Positions 7,567 to 16,509 are shown, numbered from the stretch's first letter. The stretch: 41,005 nucleotides of DNA from Pseudomonadota bacterium (GCA_021847175.1 JAJZUI010000004.1:1-41005), one strand, 5' to 3'. Numbers and translations: made by a program. The notes: generated from the sequence alone by a model not told the origin.

Positions 7567-8601
7567 ATGTCGGCACTCCGGATCGAGGGCCTGCGCAAGC
7601 TGCTGGGCGGGCGGGCGGTGCTGGACGGGCTGGCGCTCGACGTGCCGGAGGGAGCGCTGGTCGCGATCCTCGGGGCCTCGGGCAGCGGCAAGACGACGCT
7701 GCTGCGGCTGGTCTGCGGGTTCGAGGAGGCGGACGCGGGGACGATCGCGCTTGCGGGGCGGGTTGTCTCGGGGCCGGGGCTGCACGTGCCGGCACCGGCG
7801 CGGGGCGTGGGCTATGTGCCGCAGGAAGGGGCGCTGTTTCCGCATCTCTCGGTGGCGGGGAACGTGGCGTTCGGACTGCCGCGCGCCGGGCGGCGGGATG
7901 TGCTGCGGATCGGGCGGCTGCTGGAACTGGTGGGCCTGCCGGCCGGCTTCGCGGCGCGGTCGCCGCAGGCGCTCTCGGGTGGCGAGCAGCAGCGCGTGGC
8001 GCTGGCTCGCGCGCTGGCGCCGCAGCCGCGCCTGGTGCTGCTCGACGAGCCGTTCTCGGCGCTCGATGCCGGGCTGCGGGCCGAAACCCGCGAGGCGGTG
8101 GCGGCGGCGCTGCGCGAGGCGGGTGCGACGGCGCTGTTCGTGACGCACGACCAGGCGGAGGCGCTGTCGCTGGGCGATGCGGTCGCCGTGCTGCGCGACG
8201 GGCGCGTGGCGCAGATGGCGGACCCCGTGACACTGTATCGCAGGCCCGCGGATGCGGCGCTGGCGCGCTTCGTGGGCGAGGCGGTGATGCTGCCGGGGAT
8301 GGCGACCGCGGGGCAGGCGGTATGCGCGCTGGGGCTGCTGGCGCTGGCGGAAGGCGTCCCGGACGGGAATGTGACGCTGATGCTGCGGCCGGAACAGATA
8401 CGCCTGGTGGCGGAGACGGAGGCGGACGCCGTGTCCGGGCGGGTCCGTTCGGTGGTGTTCCACGGCCATGATGCGCGGGTGGACGTGGTGCTGGCGGGCG
8501 GGGCGGAAGTCGCGGCACTCGTTCCCGGACATGCCTGCCCCGCTGCGGGCGATGCGGTGTGGCTTGCGGTGCGGGGCCCGGCCGTGGCCTATGCGCCATG
8601 A
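7567..8601 (+). CDS. Fe(III)-type ABC transporter ATP-binding protein
   Basis: A 344-residue ABC ATPase of the FbpC/PotA class that energises the upstream permease. Walker A is GASGSGKT (36-43), the Q-loop lies in VGYVPQEGALFPHLSV, the signature LSGGEQQR is at 136-143, Walker B LVLLDE at 156-161 and the switch histidine in FVTHDQAEAL. After about residue 240 a C-terminal TOBE-like regulatory domain follows (LMLRPEQIRLV...), as usual in iron and polyamine importers. All ATPase motifs are intact. It is the last gene of the iron operon and ends 99 bases before the Dpp permease. Confidence 0.9.
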   Translation: MSALRIEGLRKLLGGRAVLDGLALDVPEGALVAILGASGSGKTTLLRLVCGFEEADAGTIALAGRVVSGPGLHVPAPARGVGYVPQEGALFPHLSVAGNVAFGLPRAGRRDVLRIGRLLELVGLPAGFAARSPQALSGGEQQRVALARALAPQPRLVLLDEPFSALDAGLRAETREAVAAALREAGATALFVTHDQAEALSLGDAVAVLRDGRVAQMADPVTLYRRPADAALARFVGEAVMLPGMATAGQAVCALGLLALAEGVPDGNVTLMLRPEQIRLVAETEADAVSGRVRSVVFHGHDARVDVVLAGGAEVAALVPGHACPAAGDAVWLAVRGPAVAYAP

Positions 8602-8635
8602 CGCGCGGCGGTGGCCGCGATACGTTCCGGGGGAG

Positions 8636-8704
8636 ATGACGCTTGTCGATGACGGTCTGGTCTCGCGCGGAGGGGCGGCGGTGACGCGCGCCGTGCGTTG
8701 GTGA
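8636..8704 (+). other. Possible 22-residue leader ORF overlapping dppB start
   Basis: An ATG at 8636, directly behind a GGGGGAG, opens a 22-codon frame (MTLVDDGLVSRG...). Its TGA (8702-8704) overlaps the GTG start of dppB as GTGA. This is the arrangement used for translational coupling throughout this window. The ribosome site is unusually close to the ATG and the peptide resembles nothing I know, so it may be chance. Confidence 0.25.
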
Positions 8705-9669
8705 TCGCGCAGCTCGTTTCACGGCTGCTGCAGGCAATCCCGGTGCTGCTGGTGGTGGGGTTCCTCTCCTTCGCCATCTTCACCTATGTCGGCGACCCGG
8801 TGAGCATCATGCTGGGGCAGAACGCGACGCCGGCGATGCGGATCGCGATGCGCCACGCGCTCGGGCTCGATCAGCCGTTCCTCGTGCAGTACTGGCACTT
8901 CATGGTGCGGGCGGTTCACTTCAATTTCGGGCTGTCCTACCGGCTGGCGCTGCCGGTCTCGCAGCTGATCCTCGAGCGGCTGCCCGCGACGACGGAGCTG
9001 GTGATGACGTCCGCCGTGCTGGCGCTGCTGGTGGGGCTGCCGCTTGGCGTCTACACCGGCATCAGGCCCAACGGGTTTGTTTCGCGCACGATCATGGCGG
9101 GTTCCCTGCTCGGCGTGTCGCTGCCGACGTTTTTGCTTGGCATCCTGCTGATCCTGTTCTTTTCCGTGTTGCTGGGCTGGCTGCCGAGCTTCGGGCGCGG
9201 GCACGTGGTCAACTTCACGCATTGGAGCACCGGGTTTCTCACCCTTTCGGGCCTGAAGTCGCTGATCCTGCCCTCGATCACGCTGGGGCTGTTCCAGATG
9301 ACGCTGATCATGCGCCTGGTGCGCACCGAGATGCTGGAGGTGCTGCGCAGCGACTACATCAAGTTCGCGCGGGCGCGTGGGCTCGGGCCGCGGGCTATCT
9401 ACTTCGGGCACGCGCTGCGCAACACGCTGGTGCCGGTGATCACGATCGTGGGGCTGCAGATCGGCGGGCTGATCGGGTTCTCGATCGTGACCGAGACGGT
9501 GTTCCAGTGGCCGGGGATGGGGCTCCTGCTGGTGCAGTCGATCCAGAACGCGGACATTCCGGTGATGAGCGCGTACCTGATGTTGATCGCGGTGGTGTTC
9601 GTGGTGATCAACCTGGTGGTCGATATCCTTTATTACGTGGTGGATCCGCGGCTGAGAGTGAAGCGATGA
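8701..9669 (+). CDS. dppB: Dipeptide/oligopeptide ABC transporter permease DppB
   Basis: A 322-residue inner-membrane permease of the DppB/OppB family. The N-terminus (LVSRLLQAIPVLLVVGFLSFAIF) is the first membrane helix. The DPV...MLGQNATPAMRIAMRHALGLDQP segment is the characteristic periplasmic loop. The EAA loop appears as YIKFARARGLGPRAIYFGHALRNTLVPV. No ATG is available: the frame opens after a TGA at 8650, and the candidates are TTG 8698 or GTG 8701. GTG is preferred because it forms a GTGA overlap with a short upstream frame. It pairs with DppC, with which it overlaps by 4 bases. Peptides are the family substrate; nickel or opines are also possible. Confidence 0.88.
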   Translation: MIAQLVSRLLQAIPVLLVVGFLSFAIFTYVGDPVSIMLGQNATPAMRIAMRHALGLDQPFLVQYWHFMVRAVHFNFGLSYRLALPVSQLILERLPATTELVMTSAVLALLVGLPLGVYTGIRPNGFVSRTIMAGSLLGVSLPTFLLGILLILFFSVLLGWLPSFGRGHVVNFTHWSTGFLTLSGLKSLILPSITLGLFQMTLIMRLVRTEMLEVLRSDYIKFARARGLGPRAIYFGHALRNTLVPVITIVGLQIGGLIGFSIVTETVFQWPGMGLLLVQSIQNADIPVMSAYLMLIAVVFVVINLVVDILYYVVDPRLRVKR

Positions 9670-10598
9670 GCGGGGCGACGGCCTCGCCCGGGCGGCTGGC
9701 GCGCGCCTGGGACAGCGATATCGCATGGAGCTTCCGCCACTCGCCGGTGGCCCTGGTTTCAGGCTTCGCGGTGCTGGTGTGTTTCGTGGGCGCGTTTGGG
9801 TGCGGCTTCCTCGCGCCGCACGACCCGTTCAACCTGGCAAGCCTGTCGCTGTCCAACTCCTTCCTGCCGCCGGTGCCGCTCAAGGGCAGCTCCTGGAGCT
9901 TCGTGTTCGGCACCGACGACCAGGGGCGCGACGTGCTCTCCGCCATCATGTACGGGACACGCATCAGCCTGATCGTGGGCTTCGCGGCGATCGCGATGGC
10001 GCTGTCCCTGGGGATCGCGCTCGGGCTGCTCGCGGGCTATTTCGGCGGCGTCACGGACGCGGTGCTGATGCGGGCGGCGGATGTGCAGCTTTCCTTTCCT
10101 TCGCTGCTGATCGCGCTGCTGGTCGATGGCATCGTCCGCGCGCTGCTCCCGCGCGGGGCACAGAACGCGCTCGAGCTCTATGTGCTGATCTTCGCGATCG
10201 GCATCGCGCGCTGGCCGCAATTCGCGCGCACCGTGCGCGGCTCGACGCTGGTGGAGCGCGGACGCGAATACGTGATGGCGGCAAGGGTGATCGGGATCGG
10301 GCCGGTGCGGATCATGGCCTCCCACATCCTGCCCAACGTGCTGGGGCCGGTGCTGGTGCTGGCGACGATCAACCTCGGGCTTGCGATCCTCGACGAGGCG
10401 ACGCTTTCGTTCCTGGGTCTCGGGCTGCCGCCGACGCAGCCCTCGCTCGGGACGCTGATCTCCAACGGCAACAATTTCCTCTACAGCGGCGACTGGTGGA
10501 TCACGGTGTTCCCGGGGATCGTGCTCGCGGGGATGGTGCTGGCGATCAACCTGCTGGGCGACTGGCTGCGCGACGCCTTGAACCCGAGGTTGCGCTGA
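9666..10598 (+). CDS. dppC: Dipeptide/oligopeptide ABC transporter permease DppC
   Basis: A 310-residue partner permease. The HDPFNL segment after the first helix and FGTDDQGRDVLSAIMYGTRISL are diagnostic of DppC/OppC. The EAA loop is YVMAARVIGIGPVRIMASHILPNVLGPV. C-terminal LSFLGLGLPPTQPSLGTLI is also typical. The ATG at 9666 overlaps the dppB stop by 4 bases (ATGA), and its own stop shares a base with the dppD start, so the genes are translationally coupled. With DppB it forms the membrane channel. No periplasmic binding protein is encoded next to it. Confidence 0.9.
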   Translation: MSGATASPGRLARAWDSDIAWSFRHSPVALVSGFAVLVCFVGAFGCGFLAPHDPFNLASLSLSNSFLPPVPLKGSSWSFVFGTDDQGRDVLSAIMYGTRISLIVGFAAIAMALSLGIALGLLAGYFGGVTDAVLMRAADVQLSFPSLLIALLVDGIVRALLPRGAQNALELYVLIFAIGIARWPQFARTVRGSTLVERGREYVMAARVIGIGPVRIMASHILPNVLGPVLVLATINLGLAILDEATLSFLGLGLPPTQPSLGTLISNGNNFLYSGDWWITVFPGIVLAGMVLAINLLGDWLRDALNPRLR

Positions 10599-11584
10599 TG
10601 GCGGGTGGAGCGGATGCGACGCTGCTCGAGGTGCGCGACCTGGTGGTGGAGTTCCCGACCAGGCGCGGCGTGCTGCGGGCGCTGGACGGCATAAGTTTTT
10701 CCATCGCGCGCGGCGAGGTTCTGGGCGTGGTGGGCGAGAGCGGCGCGGGCAAGTCGCTCACGGGGGCGGCGATCATCGGCCTGCTGGAGCCGCCGGGGCG
10801 AGTGGTGGGCGGCGAGATACGGCTGGATGGCCAGCGCATCGACAACCTGCCGCAGGCGGCGATGCGCAAGGTGCGGGGCAAGCGGATCGGGGCAATTTTC
10901 CAGGACCCGCTCACGACGCTGAACCCGCTGCTCTCGATCGGGCGGCAGCTGGTGGAGACGATCCGCACGCACCTGCCGCTTTCCGAGAGCGAGGCGCGTG
11001 AGCGGGCGATAAGCTGGCTGGAAGAGGTGGGAATTCCCGCGGCGCGGCAGCGGATCGATGCCTATCCGCATGAGTTCTCGGGCGGCATGCGCCAACGCGT
11101 GGTGATCGCGCTCGCCTTGTGCGCCGAGCCGGAGATGGTGGTGGCGGACGAGCCGACGACGGCGCTCGACGTTTCGATCCAGGCGCAGATCATCGCGCTG
11201 ATGAAACGCCTGGCAGCGGAGCACGGCACCGCGGTGATGCTGGTGACGCACGACATGGGCGTGATCGCGGAAACCTGTGACAGGGTGGCGGTGATGTATG
11301 CCGGGCGGATCGCCGAGATCGGGCCCGTGCGGGAGGTGGTGAAACATCCCTCTCACCCCTACACCTCGGGGCTGATGGCGAGCATTCCGGCACTGGACCG
11401 CAAGGTCGCCAGGCTGGCGCAGATCGAGGGCGCGATGCCGCGCCTGACAACGATCCCCAGGGGCTGCGCGTTCAATCCGCGCTGCCCCAAGGCGATGGAT
11501 GTGTGCCGGCAGGAGAAGCCGGGACTGCGGCCGGCGGGGGCGACAATGGCGGCGTGCCATCTCTACGAGGTGGAAAATGTCTGA
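10598..11584 (+). CDS. dppD: Dipeptide/oligopeptide ABC transporter ATPase DppD
   Basis: A 328-residue ABC ATPase. Walker A GESGAGKS, Q-loop IGAIFQDPLTTLNPLLSIG, signature FSGGMRQRV, Walker B MVVADEPTTALD and the H-switch VTHDMGVIAE are all present. The C-terminal oligopeptide-transporter extension contains the cysteine-bearing GCAFNPRCPKAMDVC, which in the family binds an iron-sulfur cluster. ATG 10598 sits in a TGATG overlap with dppC. It forms a heterodimer with DppF to drive uptake. Confidence 0.92.
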   Translation: MAGGADATLLEVRDLVVEFPTRRGVLRALDGISFSIARGEVLGVVGESGAGKSLTGAAIIGLLEPPGRVVGGEIRLDGQRIDNLPQAAMRKVRGKRIGAIFQDPLTTLNPLLSIGRQLVETIRTHLPLSESEARERAISWLEEVGIPAARQRIDAYPHEFSGGMRQRVVIALALCAEPEMVVADEPTTALDVSIQAQIIALMKRLAAEHGTAVMLVTHDMGVIAETCDRVAVMYAGRIAEIGPVREVVKHPSHPYTSGLMASIPALDRKVARLAQIEGAMPRLTTIPRGCAFNPRCPKAMDVCRQEKPGLRPAGATMAACHLYEVENV

Positions 11585-12578
11585 CGCCATGGCCGCGGAT
11601 CGGCCGGTACTGGAGGCCGAGCATGTGACGCGCGTGTTCGACGTGTCGCGGCCAATGCTCGCGCGCCTGATGGCGGGCGAGAAGAAGCGGATGCTGCGGG
11701 CCGTCGATGACGCGAGCTTCGCGATCCGGCGCGGAACGACGCTGTCGCTGGTGGGCGAGAGCGGGTGCGGCAAGTCGACCGTGGCGCGCATGGCCGTCGG
11801 GCTCTATGCGCCAAGCGCGGGGGCGATGCGCTTCGAGGGGTGTGAGCTGTCCGCCGCGCGGCGCGATGCGGCGCTGCGGCGGCGGATGAACATGATCTTC
11901 CAGGACCCCTATGCCTCGCTCAACCCGCGCTGGCGGGTGCGCGATATCGTTGCGGAGCCGATCCGGGCGTTCCGACTCGCGCGCGGGGCCGCGGTGAGCG
12001 AGCGCGTCGCCGAATTGCTCGTCCAGGTGGGTTTGTCGGCGGCGGATGGACAGAAATATCCGCACGAGTTTTCGGGCGGGCAGCGCCAGCGCGTGTCGAT
12101 CGCGCGCGCGCTGGCCTCCGAACCCGAGTTCCTGGTGTGCGACGAGCCGACCTCGGCGCTGGATGTCTCGGTGCAGGCGCAGATCCTGAACCTGATGAAG
12201 GGGCTGCAGGAGCGGCTCGGGCTGACCTACCTCTTCATCAGCCACAACCTCGCGGTTGTGCGGCACATGTCCGAGCGGCTGGGGGTGATGTATCTCGGGC
12301 GGATCGTGGAGATGGGGAAGGCGGAGGCGATTTTCTCGAAACCGCAGCATCCCTATACGCGGCTGCTGCTGGAGGCCATCCCGGACCTCGAGATGGTGGG
12401 CCGTGCGCGGACGCCGGTTGGCGGCGAGGTGCCGAGCCCGATCGCGCCGCCGCCTGGCTGCGCCTTTCATCCGCGCTGCCCACTGGCTCGCGAGAAGTGC
12501 CGTTCCGTGCGACCGGAGACGGCGCGGGCGGGCGAGGTGGAGGTGGCATGCCACGCGGTGGCGGAAGGCTGGGGCTGA
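11577..12578 (+). CDS. dppF: Dipeptide/oligopeptide ABC transporter ATPase DppF
   Basis: A 333-residue ABC ATPase of the DppF/OppF type. Walker A GESGCGKST, Q-loop MIFQDPYASLNPRWRV, signature FSGGQRQRVS, Walker B FLVCDEPTSALD and switch FISHNLAVVRHMS are intact, and the C-terminal GCAFHPRCPLAREKC carries the family's cysteines. The N-terminus has a DVSRPMLARLMAGEKKRMLRAVDD insert before the core, usual for DppF. It starts 8 bases before the dppD stop. The next gene (yraN) starts inside its last 31 bases. Confidence 0.92.
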   Translation: MSDAMAADRPVLEAEHVTRVFDVSRPMLARLMAGEKKRMLRAVDDASFAIRRGTTLSLVGESGCGKSTVARMAVGLYAPSAGAMRFEGCELSAARRDAALRRRMNMIFQDPYASLNPRWRVRDIVAEPIRAFRLARGAAVSERVAELLVQVGLSAADGQKYPHEFSGGQRQRVSIARALASEPEFLVCDEPTSALDVSVQAQILNLMKGLQERLGLTYLFISHNLAVVRHMSERLGVMYLGRIVEMGKAEAIFSKPQHPYTRLLLEAIPDLEMVGRARTPVGGEVPSPIAPPPGCAFHPRCPLAREKCRSVRPETARAGEVEVACHAVAEGWG

Positions 12579-12973
12579 CGCGCGCGCCGCGCCCGGCACC
12601 GGCACCTGCGCGGCGGGAGCGTGGCCGCGGCGCCGAGCGCGCGGGGCGGGACGCGGAGGAGGCCGCGTGCCTGTGGCTCGCCGAGGACGGCTGGGAGATC
12701 TTCGCGCGGCGGGTGCGTACCGCGCGCGGCGAGATCGATATCGCGGCGGAACGCGAGGGACTGGTCGCGATCATCGAGGTCAAGCAGCGCGCCACACACG
12801 ATGATGCGGCGGCAAGCATCTCGGCGCGGCAGCAGGCGCGGCTGATGGCCGCCGCGGAACTGCTGCTGGCGCGCCATCCCGCGCGGGGAAGCGCGGGCGT
12901 GCGGTTCGACGTGCTGCTGGTGGACGCCGAGGGACGGGTGGGGCGGATCGAGGACGCGTTCCGCCTGATGTGA
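12548..12973 (+). CDS. yraN: UPF0102/YraN family putative nuclease
   Basis: A 141-residue protein of the UPF0102 (YraN) family, which has a restriction-endonuclease-like (PD-(D/E)XK) fold. The signature is clear: RRVRTARGEIDIAA (residues 55-67, E62 and D64) and IIEVKQR (75-81, E77 and K79). Molecular function in bacteria is not well established. The family usually sits beside rsmI/ribosome-biogenesis genes, so a position fused to a peptide transporter is unusual. ATG 12548 lies within dppF (31-base overlap), in another frame, and an arginine-rich N-terminal 30 residues precede the conserved part, so a later start is possible. Confidence 0.8.
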   Translation: MPRGGGRLGLTRAPRPAPAPARRERGRGAERAGRDAEEAACLWLAEDGWEIFARRVRTARGEIDIAAEREGLVAIIEVKQRATHDDAAASISARQQARLMAAAELLLARHPARGSAGVRFDVLLVDAEGRVGRIEDAFRLM

Positions 12974-13146
12974 GTCCGGCGACGCACGCGGCTGGAACGA
13001 ACCGGCCCGTGAGCCATCTTGAAGCGCGTGACGGCACGGCATAGCCTCCGCGGCGGTCATACCCGCGCGACCACACCGCCGGGGGGCGGGATGGCCGCGC
13101 AGGGCCGGCCTGCCTGCGACAAGAAAAGAAAACAGAGAGGAACGTC

Positions 13147-14139
13147 ATGGTAAACCGCCTGCTTCGTCCCCTCGTCACGGCCGCTCTGGCGCTGATGCTG
13201 GCGCCGGCAGCGATCCCGCGCACCGCGGCCGCCGCCACCATCACCGTGACGCATTACGGTGCCGCGTTCTACGGCGCGCCCTTCGCGGTGGCGCTCAAGG
13301 AGGGGTACTTCAAGAAACACAACGTGGACATCACCGGCTTTCTGACCTCCTCCGGAGGCGGAACGACGGTGCGCAACACGCTCGCCGGCGGGATACCCTA
13401 TGGCGAGGTGGCGCTGTCCGCTGCGGTGGAGGCGATCAACGCCGGCCAGCCGCTGGTGATCATCAATGGCGGCGTCGACACGATCGCCGACATCCTCTGG
13501 ATCGCCAAGCCCGGGTCGCCGCTGCACTCCGTAAAGGACCTGGCCGGCAAGCGCGTCGGCTTCACGGAGCCCGGATCGGTGACCAACATGCTGATCCTGA
13601 TGGCGCTGCAGCGCGCCGGGATGAAGCCGAGCGACGTGAAGCTGGTTTCGGTTGGCGGCATCGGCGCCAACCTTTCCGCGGTGCTGAACGGGGCGATCGA
13701 CACCGGCATGACCGGCGAGCCGGTCTGGTCGGAGAACGAGAGCAAGGTCCAGCCCGTCTTCTGGGTCAAGGACGTGATGCCGCCGCAGATGATGCAGTCG
13801 GTGGGCATCACCACGCGCGCCTACGCCAAGGCGCATCCCGAGGTGCTGCGCGGGATCATCGCCGCGCGGGAGGATGGCGTGCGGTTCATCTATGCGCATC
13901 CGAACCAGGCCGCGGATATCGTGGCCGCGGCGTACCACGGCAACGCCGAACTCTATCGCAAGGTGTTCCACAACTTCGCAGCGATCCATTACTGGCTGGA
14001 AGGCGAACTCGACTACGCCGGCATGAACCGGATGGTTGAAGGGCTGCAGATCATCGGCAAGCAGAAGGGGCCGGTGGACTGGAAGAAGGTGGTCGACACC
14101 GCCTTCCTGCCCAAGGACCTGCAGCTGAAGTCGAAGTGA
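13147..14139 (+). CDS. NitT/TauT-family ABC transporter substrate-binding protein
   Basis: A 330-residue periplasmic protein. Residues 1-30 are a Sec signal peptide ending in TAAAA. The mature part begins ITVTHYGAAFYGAPFAVALKEGYFKKHNVDI, the classic opening of SsuA/TauA/NMT1-like binding proteins, and includes LAGKRVGFTEPGSVTNMLI and a glycine-rich GGGTTV loop at the ligand site. The family carries sulfonates, nitrate, bicarbonate, thiamine precursors or aromatic acids, and sequence alone does not choose. ATG 13147 follows GAGAGG with good spacing. The ATPase and two permeases follow without gaps, then a lyase and a hydratase pair, so an organic acid is a reasonable inference. Confidence 0.88.
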   Translation: MVNRLLRPLVTAALALMLAPAAIPRTAAAATITVTHYGAAFYGAPFAVALKEGYFKKHNVDITGFLTSSGGGTTVRNTLAGGIPYGEVALSAAVEAINAGQPLVIINGGVDTIADILWIAKPGSPLHSVKDLAGKRVGFTEPGSVTNMLILMALQRAGMKPSDVKLVSVGGIGANLSAVLNGAIDTGMTGEPVWSENESKVQPVFWVKDVMPPQMMQSVGITTRAYAKAHPEVLRGIIAAREDGVRFIYAHPNQAADIVAAAYHGNAELYRKVFHNFAAIHYWLEGELDYAGMNRMVEGLQIIGKQKGPVDWKKVVDTAFLPKDLQLKSK

Positions 14140-14987
14140 TGGCCGACGGCTTGGCGGGCACGGCCTCGGTGCCTGGCGCCGCCTCGCTGGCCGCCCCAGG
14201 CAGCCCGCACGCCTCCATGCGCGGGGTGACGCGGGTCTACCCCGGGGCGGCGCCGGTACACGCGTTGGGACCGATCGATCTCGACTTGGCGCGCGGTGAG
14301 TTCTTCTCTGTGGTGGGTCCGTCCGGATGCGGCAAGTCGACCCTGATCGACGTGCAGGCAGGGCTCGCGGTGCCGAGCGCGGGCGAGGTGACGTTCGAGG
14401 GCAGGCCGGTCTCGGGCAAGGTGCCGGACGGAATTGGCGTGGTGTTCCAGGAGGACGCCTCGTTTCCCTGGCTCACGGTCACTGACAACATCGCCTTTGG
14501 GCTGCGTCGCGCCGGCGTCGATCCGGCGGAGGTACGCAGGCGGGTGGAGTACGCAGTTGGCTTCATGGGGCTGAGGGACTTCGCGCGCGCCTATCCCGTG
14601 CAGCTCTCCGGCGGCATGCGCCAGCGCGTGTGCATCGCCCGCACACTGGTGCTGCAGCCGCGGCTGATCCTGCTCGACGAGCCGTTCGGCGCGCTCGACC
14701 AGCAGACCAGACTGCTGATGGGCGACGAGCTGCTGCGGCTGTGGCGGGAGACCAGGGCGACGGTGCTGCTGATCACCCACGCGCTCGACGAGGCGGCGAT
14801 GCTGTCCGACCGGGTGGGCGCGATGTCCGCGCGGCCGGGGCGTTTCGTCGACCTTCTGGAAACCGGCTGGCCGCGCGAGCGCGACAGCAGCCTGGTGGCG
14901 GAAGCCGGGTTCGGGGCGATCACGGCCAGGCTGTGGTCGCATCTGCGCGCGGAATCCCTCAAGGCGATGGGCGGCGCGCCGCCATGA
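14139..14987 (+). CDS. NitT/TauT-family ABC transporter ATP-binding protein
   Basis: A 282-residue ABC ATPase of the SsuB/TauB class. Walker A GPSGCGKST, Q-loop GVVFQEDASFPWLTV, signature LSGGMRQRV, Walker B LILLDEPFGALDQQT and switch LLITHALDEAAM are all intact. A roughly 25-residue Ala/Pro-rich leader precedes the core. ATG 14139 shares its A with the binding-protein stop (GTGATG); a GTG one codon earlier is the alternative. The switch HALDEA is typical of NitT/TauT systems. It energises the two permeases downstream. Confidence 0.9.
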   Translation: MADGLAGTASVPGAASLAAPGSPHASMRGVTRVYPGAAPVHALGPIDLDLARGEFFSVVGPSGCGKSTLIDVQAGLAVPSAGEVTFEGRPVSGKVPDGIGVVFQEDASFPWLTVTDNIAFGLRRAGVDPAEVRRRVEYAVGFMGLRDFARAYPVQLSGGMRQRVCIARTLVLQPRLILLDEPFGALDQQTRLLMGDELLRLWRETRATVLLITHALDEAAMLSDRVGAMSARPGRFVDLLETGWPRERDSSLVAEAGFGAITARLWSHLRAESLKAMGGAPP

Positions 14988-15745
14988 GCCGCGGGCGCGC
15001 CGTGCTGGCGAGCCGGGTCGGCCTGATCGTGGGGTCGATCGCGTTGCTCGAGATCCTGTGCCGCACGGGCGTGATCAACCCGCTGACCCTGTTGCCGCCG
15101 AGCGAGATGGCGGTGGCGATGGTGAACCTGCTTGCCTCCGGCAAGGTGGCGCCGGACATCGAGCGGACCTTCTCGACGGTGGCGATCGCCTTCGCGCTCT
15201 CAGTCGTGGTGGGGATCGCGGCCGGGGCGGTTCTGCATGCGATACCACGCCTTCGACGCGCGCTCGATCCGCTGCTCGCGTCCTACTATGCGGTTCCGTT
15301 CTTCGTCTTCTACCCGGTGCTGGTGGCGTTTTTCGGGCTCAACGAGATGCCGCTGGTGGCGATTGGGTTTGCCGCCGCCATGGTGGCGATGGCGATCAGC
15401 ACGCTGAACGGACTCGACCGCGTGCCGCCGGTGCTGATCAAGGTGGCGCGCATGCACCGGCTCGGGCGGTTGCGCACGCTCTTCCTGGTGGTGGTGCCGG
15501 CGGCGGCGGCGTCGCTGATGACGGGGATGAAGCTGGCGCTGGCCTATGCCTTCATCAGCATCATCGCCGGGGAGTTCATCCTCTCCGGCAAGGGGCTCGG
15601 CTACCAGATCGCCTACGCCTATAACAGTTTCGATAACAAGACGATGTACGGGTTGATGCTGTTCGTGCTGCTGGTGGCGACGGCAATGAACTCGCTGCTG
15701 CACATGTGGGAGCAGCGGCTGCTGCGCCGCAGGAGCCGGGCATGA
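14984..15745 (+). CDS. NitT/TauT-family ABC transporter permease (1)
   Basis: A 253-residue inner-membrane permease with about six helices. It has the TauC/SsuC pattern: an N-terminal helix, LLPPSEMAVAMVNLL, DPLLASYYAVPFFVFYPVLVAFFGLNEMPLVAIGF, and an EAA-like loop around RVPPVLIKVARMHRLGRLRTLFLVVVP. ATG 14984 overlaps the ATPase stop by 4 bases. It is one of two different permeases in this operon, which presumably heterodimerise. Confidence 0.87.
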   Translation: MSRGRAVLASRVGLIVGSIALLEILCRTGVINPLTLLPPSEMAVAMVNLLASGKVAPDIERTFSTVAIAFALSVVVGIAAGAVLHAIPRLRRALDPLLASYYAVPFFVFYPVLVAFFGLNEMPLVAIGFAAAMVAMAISTLNGLDRVPPVLIKVARMHRLGRLRTLFLVVVPAAAASLMTGMKLALAYAFISIIAGEFILSGKGLGYQIAYAYNSFDNKTMYGLMLFVLLVATAMNSLLHMWEQRLLRRRSRA

Positions 15746-16509
15746 GCGCGGCACTGGCCCGCCCTGGGCGGCCGCGCGGCCTGGCACTCGACCAGCCGCT
15801 GATCGTGCTGGCGCTGCTGCTCTGCTGGCAGGGGGCCTATGCCTACGCCGGGTCCTCTGCGATCACCTCACCCCTCGCCACAATCGCCTACGCGGCCTCG
15901 ATGCTGCAGCAGGGCTGGTTCTGGAGCAACGTGGGGGCGACGGCACTGGCGTTTTTCTATTCGCTGGTGATCGCCTCGCTCATCGGCGTGCTGGCGGGGC
16001 TGGGGCTCGGGCTGTGGCGGTTCGCGGGCGACGTCACGGAGCCGGTGCTGGCAGCGCTCTACACCATTCCGAAGGTGACGCTCTATCCGCTGATCCTGCT
16101 GCTGTTCGGGCTCGGGCTGCCGGCGAAGGTGGCGTTCGGGGTGATCCATGGCGTGATCCCGGTGACGCTGTTCACCCTCGCGGCGGTAAAGGGGCTGCCG
16201 CCGGTACTGCTGCGCAGCGCGCGCGCCATGCGCCTCTCGCCGCGCCAGACGCTCCTGCACGTGCTGGCTCCTGCGGTACTGCCGGAAATCTTCACCGGGC
16301 TGCGGGTCGGGTTCTCACTCACGCTGCTCGGGGTGCTGATCGGCGAGATGTTCGCCTCGCAGAAGGGCATGGGGTTTCTCATCCTCAACGGCATCAACCT
16401 GCACAACGTCAAGCTCACCACCGCCGTCGTGCTGATCGTCGTGGTGACCGCGATCCTGGCCAATGCCGGGTTGCTCGCGGCCGACAAGCGCCTGCGGCGC
16501 CAGCGATGA
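15742..16509 (+). CDS. NitT/TauT-family ABC transporter permease (2)
   Basis: A 255-residue second permease of the same family, with about six helices. TSPLATIAYA after the first helix, EPVLAALYTIPKVTLYPLILLLFGLG and the EAA-like loop near LPPVLLRSARAMRLSPRQTLLHVLAP are characteristic. The ATG at 15742 overlaps the preceding stop by 4 bases (ATGA). With the preceding permease it forms the translocation pore. It is followed after 90 bases by the lyase gene. Confidence 0.87.
   Translation: MSAALARPGRPRGLALDQPLIVLALLLCWQGAYAYAGSSAITSPLATIAYAASMLQQGWFWSNVGATALAFFYSLVIASLIGVLAGLGLGLWRFAGDVTEPVLAALYTIPKVTLYPLILLLFGLGLPAKVAFGVIHGVIPVTLFTLAAVKGLPPVLLRSARAMRLSPRQTLLHVLAPAVLPEIFTGLRVGFSLTLLGVLIGEMFASQKGMGFLILNGINLHNVKLTTAVVLIVVVTAILANAGLLAADKRLRRQR

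Noticed and set aside
6013-8532. Very long antisense frames opposite the iron operon
   Set aside because: They are rich in Arg/His/Gln/Pro, without motifs or ribosome sites, and lie opposite well-supported genes. They come from third-position GC bias.
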